Below, one piece after another: positions 1 through 5,056 of a stretch of DNA of 10,118 bases. Position numbers and translations under genes: made by a program. The notes beneath the pieces are model-generated. The model did no database searches and was not told the origin of the DNA. It saw nothing but the letters and a program-made list of their open reading frames with translations. The stretch is taken from positions 1 through 10,118 of the forward strand of contig JANLID010000187.1 of the NCBI GenBank assembly GCA_024654105.1, written 5' to 3'. Origin of the DNA: Gallionella sp. GTDB taxonomy: Bacteria > Pseudomonadota > Gammaproteobacteria > Burkholderiales > Gallionellaceae. Each line of letters starts with the position of its first letter. The stretch's first letter is position 1.

Positions 1-951
1 ACCTTTCAATCCTTGCGCAACCCAAAGCTGCAAGGATTGAAAGGTGGGCGATTGATTCCATATATCCCAGAATTTCGTGTCGCGGATGTTGCCTTCTTCC
101 TCGGGAATGTAGGGACAAGCCGTAACCCCGCCTTCCGGGGTAATACGGCAATAATGGATACCCGCCAGGCAGCCGCCACCCTCGTACCCGGCGGCTCGGG
201 TGAGCGTTGATCCGGGGTTACGTTGATAGGCAATGCGCTTGTAATGGGGGGCGCAACGGGCGCGGATCAGAAGATCCGGGCTTTGCTCCTGGGCTGCCAC
301 CAACTGGTTAAGGACACGTTCATAGGTGATCGGGCTGATGTCGGACATGGATTCGCCGCGACCGGTGCAAACCAGAAAAAACACGTTTAATACCCTTGCT
401 CCGGAGGCGCGTGCAAAGGCTATCATGGCGGGAACTTCGCCGGCATTGGATTCGGTAACTGAGAAATGGATCTGGAAGGGTAAATCATGGCGCTTGCAGG
501 CTTCGATACCGAGCATGGTTTTTTCCCAGGCGCCGGGAAGCCCGCGAAAGGCGTCATGCTTTTCGGGATCAAGGGAATCGACGCTGATACCGGCGCCCAT
601 TGCACCGGCGGTCTTCAGCGACCGCACGCGTTTATCGGTGAGTGCCACGCCATTAGTCCCCACCACCATCGCAAGGCCAAGCCCGGCACCATGCGCCACC
701 AATACTTCAAGATCGCCGCGCATCAACGGTTCGCCCCCGGTGAGCACGATCATGGTTTCAGTGCTGCGACCCGCAATATCATCCAGCAGGCGGCAGACCT
801 CTTCGGTGGCAAGCTCATTTTTATCGCCATGCTTCATGGTTTCCGCGTCCATGTAGCAATGAGCACAGGCCAGGTTGCAGCGTTTGGTCAGGTTAATGGC
901 GAGCAGAAATAAGTCGTTGACGCCGACATTGGCGGTGTATGGCGCATTCAT
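1..951 (-). CDS. Radical SAM/SPASM enzyme, AhbC/AhbD/NirJ-like (3' end off window)
   Basis: An open frame of 317 codons reads from 951 down to base 1 without a stop, so the C-terminus lies outside the window. The radical SAM cluster motif CxxxCxxC is at residues 25-32 (C25, C29, C32) and the GGEP motif, typical of SAM binding, is at 72-75. The C-terminal part carries a SPASM-type cysteine set (C233, C261, C268, C279) in the context RCAPHY and GGGCLAGIHYCRITPEG, which I recognise from AhbC/AhbD/NirJ enzymes that modify porphyrin side chains in haem and haem d1 synthesis. The exact substrate cannot be told from sequence, and peptide-modifying SPASM enzymes remain an alternative. I chose the ATG at 951 over the ATG at 957 because AAGAGA (963-958) then has normal spacing. 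The gene follows the UspA/PCP_red gene by 10 bp and is probably cotranscribed with it. Cytoplasmic; no signal peptide. Confidence 0.85.
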   Translation of the reverse strand, partial: MNAPYTANVGVNDLFLLAINLTKRCNLACAHCYMDAETMKHGDKNELATEEVCRLLDDIAGRSTETMIVLTGGEPLMRGDLEVLVAHGAGLGLAMVVGTNGVALTDKRVRSLKTAGAMGAGISVDSLDPEKHDAFRGLPGAWEKTMLGIEACKRHDLPFQIHFSVTESNAGEVPAMIAFARASGARVLNVFFLVCTGRGESMSDISPITYERVLNQLVAAQEQSPDLLIRARCAPHYKRIAYQRNPGSTLTRAAGYEGGGCLAGIHYCRITPEGGVTACPYIPEEEGNIRDTKFWDIWNQSPTFQSLQLWVAQGLKG

Positions 952-964
952 TATCATTCTCTTA
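949..964 (-). promoter_or_regulatory. Stop/start junction with RBS inside the upstream stop codon
   Basis: On the minus strand the sequence is TAAGAGAATGATAATG. The TAA ends the UspA/PCP_red gene, and its last bases form the Shine-Dalgarno-like AAGAGA for the radical SAM gene. This favours the second ATG (951-949, 6-nt spacing) as the start, since the first ATG (957-955) sits directly on the RBS. The arrangement suggests translational coupling of the two genes. Confidence 0.6.
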
Positions 965-3139
965 CAGACTCGGGTTGCTGCGCGGATCCTCTGGATTCAT
1001 ATGGAAATAACCCTCGGACTGCCACTCCTGTTTGACGGTGCTCGCGGTGGCGAGGTCGACATGAGCACGGTTGTGGTGTCGCGCCCAGATCTCAACTTCC
1101 TTGATCAGCATGCCGCGCACCATGTCCGGTGCACGACTGAGGCTATCGCGGGCATCTTCATCCCATGGCATGGTTTCACTGGCATTGCTTGATCCGGATT
1201 TAAAAGTATCCAGCACCTGCCTTACAAAATCCGCGGTGATTTCATTCAGGCCATTCTTGGCGGCGATTGAGACGACTGCGTTGCGTGTCATGTTGCGGCT
1301 CATGCCTTCCGGCAAGCCTTGCACGATCTTTTCTGCCTCGTCGGCCCAGGCTAAGGCGCTATCACCAGCTACGCTCGCTTTGTTACCGAAACCAAAGGGG
1401 CAACCACCTTGTGCCGCCCGGGGAGCCGGAACACTTTGCGCCTTCATGGTTTTTCCCATTTCGCCGCGAGCCAGTTTAAGGCCGTTTTCCGCTACTTCCA
1501 GGGTGATCTCAGCGTGGTCACTTTGTTGGGCAAAATTCTCGATGCTCCGTTTGCAGCTGTCGCGCATGAAGCCTTCTGGTACGCGCATCAGGCGTGCCAG
1601 TGCGGCGGCCTGCCAATGAAGTTCTGCCGGCGCTGCGGGCTGGATGCCATCGGGTGTTTCGGCGTCAAGGAACGATTTAATATGTTGGGTTTCCACCGCG
1701 GCGCACTTTTCCTGACGAGCTTTTTTCTCGGCGCGCATGCTGAGATTACCGCGCACCGAAAGATCTTCGACAGTGCGCAACAGCGTGACCGCTTCATCGG
1801 ACCAGCGCATGGCCTCTTCCACTCCGGGTTTGCGCTTCAATTCTCCGGCATCGTAGGCTCCGACGATTTCCTCCATGGCTTGTTCGGCATGGTTGGGCAT
1901 AAGTTGCGCGGTCGCCTCATCCACGATTTTCTGGGTGATGACGGTGTGGCCATGTTCCTGCGCATAGCGCATGATGGCCATGCGCGCCATATTTCGGACA
2001 AAGGAGGGCACTCGCTCCATTCTGGCTTCTGCTTCATGGGTCCACGATGTGGTGACCCCGGACACGACGTCCACCTCCGGTTGGTGCTCGCGCATACTGA
2101 GCAGAATGGCGCAATCCACGTTTTCCAGCAAGTGTTCGCTATTGCCGCCGATATCGAGCTCATCATCGGCGTGGATGCCCAATTTGCCGACGATCAGCAG
2201 CGACGGTTTGGTTTTCTTGACATACTTTTCGATTGCGTCGTGGGGCTTGCCATCCAGTAGCTCTGTTTCTATCTCGACGCCGAAATCTTCGGCGATAGAG
2301 CGAGCAACGGCCAAGTGGCCGTCATATATTTTGGCCAACCCGGAATCGATAATCTCTTCGTGTAATTTTTCCTGTTCCTTGAATTTGAATATTTTGCCTG
2401 CCGCTTCGGACAGCACCCCGGCAATGCGGTTAAACGCAACATAATGGTAATAGGGATCAAAGGCGGCAATCACCTTGACGGGCACTTGCCAGTGTCTGGC
2501 CAGCCCCAAGGCGGTGAGCAACCCCCCATATGCCTTGGGCGAGCCGTCCACCGCGACAACAATCGGGCCTTCCTTGATAGAGCAGCCAGGTTCTTTGATG
2601 ACCAGCGTATCGATAGCAGAACGCCGCGCCACGCGCCTGCATACGGTGCCCAGGCGGCTTCCTTTTATCGCGCCGAGACCCAATGCGCCCATGACGAGCA
2701 GATCGTAAGTGCCCGAATTTGTTTCACGCGTGAGCGCCCGGTAATTTTTACCTTCCAGCGAACTGCGCTTGAAGTCGATGCCGAGCTGCTCGCATTCGTT
2801 GGCAGCCTGATCGAGATAGGAATCAGTAATAATCGACAAACCACGGGTAATCAGGTCATCGTGTACATCCCGCTGGCGCTCCAACTCCTGCTCTTGCCTG
2901 AACTGTTCAGGCAAACCGCCTTCCATCTGACGAAAGCGCATGTCATGCAGTTTGGCGGCATAAACATGGGAGCCGGTGATCACGGAATCATCGGCCAACC
3001 CAGCCAATTCCGCAGCACTACGCATCGCGGCATTGGCATGATCGGAGGAATCCAGCGCAACCAGAATATGTTGAAACAGACGGTTGCCAGGTGATGCGTG
3101 AAACTCTTCGGCAACGGCCAGAGAAGCTTGGGGCGTCAT
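962..3139 (-). CDS. Tandem UspA protein fused to about five PCP_red-like repeats
   Basis: The product is 725 residues, cytoplasmic, without signal peptide or membrane segment. Residues 22-182 form a first UspA domain with a complete nucleotide-binding motif G-x2-G-x9-G-T (GALG at 151, GT at 164-165). Residues 191-347 form a second one with GKLG at 318 but GGNS where the motif usually has G(S/T). From about 366 the protein consists of modules of roughly 45 residues that each begin with Trp (W366, W446, W509, W598, W659). The first, third and fourth carry the pattern W-x-A-...-P-x-(F/M)-x-R-...-A-...-I-T. These resemble PCP_red, the small helical domain at the C-terminus of BchB/ChlB; modules two and five are more diverged. 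A linker holds a CPFGFG segment at 580-585. RBS AGAGG is at 3152-3148. UspA domains bind ATP or act as stress switches; what the repeats bind is unknown. Domain naming is by eye. Confidence 0.85.
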   Translation of the reverse strand: MTPQASLAVAEEFHASPGNRLFQHILVALDSSDHANAAMRSAAELAGLADDSVITGSHVYAAKLHDMRFRQMEGGLPEQFRQEQELERQRDVHDDLITRGLSIITDSYLDQAANECEQLGIDFKRSSLEGKNYRALTRETNSGTYDLLVMGALGLGAIKGSRLGTVCRRVARRSAIDTLVIKEPGCSIKEGPIVVAVDGSPKAYGGLLTALGLARHWQVPVKVIAAFDPYYHYVAFNRIAGVLSEAAGKIFKFKEQEKLHEEIIDSGLAKIYDGHLAVARSIAEDFGVEIETELLDGKPHDAIEKYVKKTKPSLLIVGKLGIHADDELDIGGNSEHLLENVDCAILLSMREHQPEVDVVSGVTTSWTHEAEARMERVPSFVRNMARMAIMRYAQEHGHTVITQKIVDEATAQLMPNHAEQAMEEIVGAYDAGELKRKPGVEEAMRWSDEAVTLLRTVEDLSVRGNLSMRAEKKARQEKCAAVETQHIKSFLDAETPDGIQPAAPAELHWQAAALARLMRVPEGFMRDSCKRSIENFAQQSDHAEITLEVAENGLKLARGEMGKTMKAQSVPAPRAAQGGCPFGFGNKASVAGDSALAWADEAEKIVQGLPEGMSRNMTRNAVVSIAAKNGLNEITADFVRQVLDTFKSGSSNASETMPWDEDARDSLSRAPDMVRGMLIKEVEIWARHHNRAHVDLATASTVKQEWQSEGYFHMNPEDPRSNPSL

Positions 3140-3235
3140 GTGATGTACCTCTTTTGCTTTAAGCTTTGAACATAGTGAACGGCATTTAAACCACGTGCTT
3201 TTTAAAGGTTGAGCATCTATGAATCATCCGTTTAA
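3140..3235 (-). promoter_or_regulatory. Upstream region of the UspA/PCP_red gene
   Basis: This AT-rich stretch lies between the gene start at 3139 and the palindrome at 3236-3258. It contains the ribosome binding site AGAGG (3152-3148, 8-nt spacing). I see no convincing -35/-10 pair, so the promoter is assumed here from position only. Confidence 0.3.
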
Positions 3236-3258
3236 TTTTAGCACCGATGGTGCTAAAA
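3236..3258. repeat. Perfect 10-bp inverted repeat (operator-like)
   Basis: TTTTAGCACC (3236-3245) and GGTGCTAAAA (3249-3258) are exact reverse complements around a 3-bp centre, GAT. Neither strand has a T-run directly after the stem, so it is not a standard Rho-independent terminator. It sits about 100 bp upstream of the UspA/PCP_red start and just outside the left end of the IS256 remnant. It may be a regulator binding site or an old terminator that was separated from its gene. Confidence 0.5.
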
Positions 3259-3843
3259 AAGAATGAATTTTTTTGCGGGTGTAAGATTTTTTGTGTAAAC
3301 GATCACTTGGCGGGAAACTGCCCAACTTCAAGGAAAAATGGCCGTGACCGCAACGGCAACAGCCGCAAGACGGCCAAGGGCGGAGTCGGCGAACTGCCGA
3401 TAGATATCCCGCGCGACCGCCAGTGCAGCTTCGAGCCGCAACTCATCCCCAAGCATCAAACCCGTTGGACGGGCTGCGACGACAAGATACTGCCCCTGTA
3501 TGCCCGTGGCATGACGGTGCGCGGCACTGGTGCGGCGCGCAGCAAGGTCGCGTACCTGGCACCGGAAGCCATTGAAACCGTGCTCCCTAAGGCTACCGTG
3601 CCGTTGTGCCGCGAGCATGTGGTGCGTTATAGCCTGAACTGCGTGAGCTGGAAATTGCGCATGGGCGCGGCGACTGATCTGCGCGCCATCTGTACCGCCG
3701 CCACGGCTGATGAGGCGCTACTAAAGTTATTCTGCTTGGCCATGCAAAACATCAGCAAAAAATGGACGATGTCGATAAGGGGCTGGAAAGCGGCGCTCAA
3801 ACATTTTACCAGCCAGTTCGAGAAACGGATGCCGCAACATTAA
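3247..3843 (+). pseudogene. IS256-family (mutator-type) transposase remnant, multiply deleted
   Basis: The open frame has 198 codons, against roughly 400 for the family. Recognisable blocks in order are residues 38-92 (GELPIDIPRD, SFEPQLIPKH, KILPLYARGMTVR), 97-105 (RSKVAYLA), 106-162 (PEAIETVLP, VRYSLN-VSWK, AATADEA) and 164-198 (NISKKWTMSIRGWKAALKHF to the native C-terminus). The segments that normally lie between these blocks, which hold the catalytic DDE residues, are absent, as are about the first 60 residues. The three internal deletions all keep the frame, so the ORF is still open. The ATG at 3247 lies outside the element's left end, and homology begins only near base 3350, so this start is not the original one. 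The block comparison rests on memory of the family, not on an alignment. No transposase activity is expected. Confidence 0.8.
3275..3300 (+). repeat. Left terminal inverted repeat of the IS256 remnant
   Basis: The segment pairs at 16 of 26 positions with the reverse complement of 3852-3877. Seven consecutive bases (TTTTGTG) and the inner AAAC are shared. Confidence 0.6.
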
Positions 3844-3851
3844 CGAATTCC

Positions 3852-3877
3852 GTTTCCACAAAATCCAGGACACTCAT
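3852..3877 (+). repeat. Right terminal inverted repeat of the IS256 remnant
   Basis: The segment contains ACAAAATCC followed by GGACACTCA, the typical layout of an IS256-type right end, and is the partner of 3275-3300. It begins 9 bp after the transposase stop codon, the expected position for a right end. Confidence 0.6.
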
Positions 3878-3895
3878 TTTTGTCCCCACATAACG

Positions 3896-3940
3896 AGAGA
3901 GGTATGCCCATGGACTTTCATCCGCTGGACATACCTCGCT
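3896..3940. repeat. 15-bp inverted repeat downstream of the cytochrome gene
   Basis: AGAGAGGTATGCCCA (3896-3910) and TGGACATACCTCGCT (3926-3940) pair at 13 of 15 positions around a 15-bp spacer; one mismatch becomes a G-U wobble in RNA. It lies 90 bp past the stop of the minus-strand cytochrome gene and next to the IS remnant. No T-run follows on either strand. It could protect or end the 3' end of the NosZ-like/cytochrome transcript, or be another remnant of mobile DNA. Confidence 0.45.
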
Positions 3941-4030
3941 CAAGCCATCAGTTATCGCAGATCCAATGTTTCAGACCTGCCTGCACACCTTATCGTGCAA
4001 GTGAACCTCGCTAAGGCAAGCCCCCAACGT

Positions 4031-4978
4031 TTACTCTTTATACTTAACCTCTTTTGCGACCTCTTTCGGTGCGTCTCTGCCGCCGCCTAAAACATATCCA
4101 CTACCGACGATATCACCACCACGCCCGGGCATATCCGACTCAAGCAGTTCATTCATATCTGCGAAGTCCTGGCTCTTCGATGCATTGAGCGCATCTACAT
4201 CGCCCTTGATCGGCTTGAAGGTTGATTTAGGGTTAAGATATTCCGCTAGAGTCTTCGGTGGTGAGACATCCTGCATCCCCCGTACGAAAGCGATAACATT
4301 CCAGATATCCTGATCCTGCAGAACATTCCCCCAACTCGGCATACACGAAGAAAGCTGCACGGACTCGCCACCACCCTTGATTACATTAAACAATTCAAGG
4401 TTGGTTTTCTTTTGCATGTATACGCCCCGGGTCAGTGTCCTTGGCCGCGGATTCAAATCGACCGCGTTGGGTCCGTCACCGTGCATCGTCCAGCCGTGGC
4501 AGGCAATACAGTAAGAGTAATACCACATTTTTCCCTGATTTGGATCGGCGCCTTCAACCAGCGATTTACCAAATGTTGGAGAAAAGTTATTCACCCATTG
4601 ATCGTACACGGCCTGACCTTTCGCGGGGTCCTTCACCCGATTCCACAACTCCGTGTGGGCTGAGCCGGCGCTGGATGAATAACCACTGTCCGTTGTGTGC
4701 GTAACTTTGTTGTAGTCTGCTGCCTTGCCTACGCCCGTCAGATAGTCAAACGGCTTGATTCCATAAGTGCTGCCGCCTTTACCTGCCGCAAAATCACTGG
4801 CTTCTTTCTCAAAGGCTTTATCCGCCGCTTTTGCTTCCGCTTCAGTGATGGTAGGGCACTCCACCTTCTGCCCTCCGGCTATGCAGCGCAACTCCGCAGC
4901 AAAAGTTGCAGAACTTCCCCACATCATGCCCAAACTCGCCATTGCGATTAGGCCTATTCTCAACTTGGCATTCTTCAT
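4031..4978 (-). CDS. Periplasmic monohaem cytochrome c, partner of the NosZ-like protein
   Basis: The product has 315 residues with a Sec signal peptide (KNAKLRIG, a hydrophobic stretch to about 27, cut near TFA-AEL). One haem c motif CIACH is at 157-161, and M213 in SCMPSWGN is the likely sixth ligand. Residues 150-236 look like an ordinary cytochrome c domain ending in an IWNVIAFVRGMQ helix. The 120 residues before it and the 80 after it have no motif I know; C32 and C41 may form a disulfide. I chose the ATG at 4978 because GAGGGAG (4994-4988) precedes it and the signal peptide starts there. The longer frame from 5032 would start upstream of a perfect hairpin (4999-5022) and add 18 residues of unlikely sequence. 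It follows the NosZ-like gene by 78 bp, so it probably delivers electrons to that protein. The exact subfamily is not recognised. Confidence 0.88.
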   Translation of the reverse strand: MKNAKLRIGLIAMASLGMMWGSSATFAAELRCIAGGQKVECPTITEAEAKAADKAFEKEASDFAAGKGGSTYGIKPFDYLTGVGKAADYNKVTHTTDSGYSSSAGSAHTELWNRVKDPAKGQAVYDQWVNNFSPTFGKSLVEGADPNQGKMWYYSYCIACHGWTMHGDGPNAVDLNPRPRTLTRGVYMQKKTNLELFNVIKGGGESVQLSSCMPSWGNVLQDQDIWNVIAFVRGMQDVSPPKTLAEYLNPKSTFKPIKGDVDALNASKSQDFADMNELLESDMPGRGGDIVGSGYVLGGGRDAPKEVAKEVKYKE

Positions 4979-4998
4979 TTTCGATTTCTCCCTCTTTA

Positions 4999-5022
4999 GG
5001 CCATCCCCGCTAGGGGATGGCC
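4999..5022 (-). promoter_or_regulatory. Perfect 10-bp hairpin between the NosZ-like and cytochrome genes
   Basis: GGCCATCCCC (4999-5008) and GGGGATGGCC (5013-5022) are exact reverse complements with a GCTA loop. In the transcript the hairpin ends a few nucleotides before the cytochrome ribosome binding site. No T-run follows on the minus strand (the next bases are TAAAGAGGG), so it is more likely a transcript-stabilising or processing element that sets different levels for the two genes than a full terminator. Confidence 0.6.
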
Positions 5023-5056
5023 GGTTATTCATCTGTATCTGCGTGTGAAGGGTTAA

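Larger units (their letters stand above)
3275..3877 (+). mobile_element. IS256-family element remnant, internally deleted (~600 bp)
   Basis: Both ends carry related inverted repeats: 3275-3300 on the left and 3852-3877 on the right, matching at 16 of 26 positions when one is reverse-complemented, including a shared core TTTTGTG and a GTGT near the outer end. This resembles the outer-GTGTC / inner-TTTTGTG pattern of proteobacterial IS256-type ends. Between them lies a decayed transposase frame. Full-length IS256 elements are about 1.3 kb, so more than half is missing. The flanks (TTTTTTGC before, ATTTTTGTC after) are only loosely alike and do not give a clean target duplication. The element cannot transpose on its own. 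Confidence 0.75.

Noticed and set aside
1409..2260. Plus-strand 283-codon frame inside the UspA/PCP_red gene
   Set aside because: It is antisense to a gene with strong domain evidence; the long frame follows from the codon composition of the real gene.
3166..3179. TTGAACATAGTGAA, a possible second FNR-type site before the UspA/PCP_red gene
   Set aside because: Only 7 of 10 defined positions match, and the usual activating distance would place the transcription start inside the gene.
3268..3884. Target site duplication of the IS256 remnant
   Set aside because: The flanks share only a T-run and do not form a clean 8-9 bp direct repeat, so none is claimed.
4979..5032. Upstream ATG that would lengthen the cytochrome by 18 residues
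   Set aside because: It lies upstream of the perfect hairpin and has no RBS; the ATG at 4978 has a good RBS and starts a typical signal peptide.
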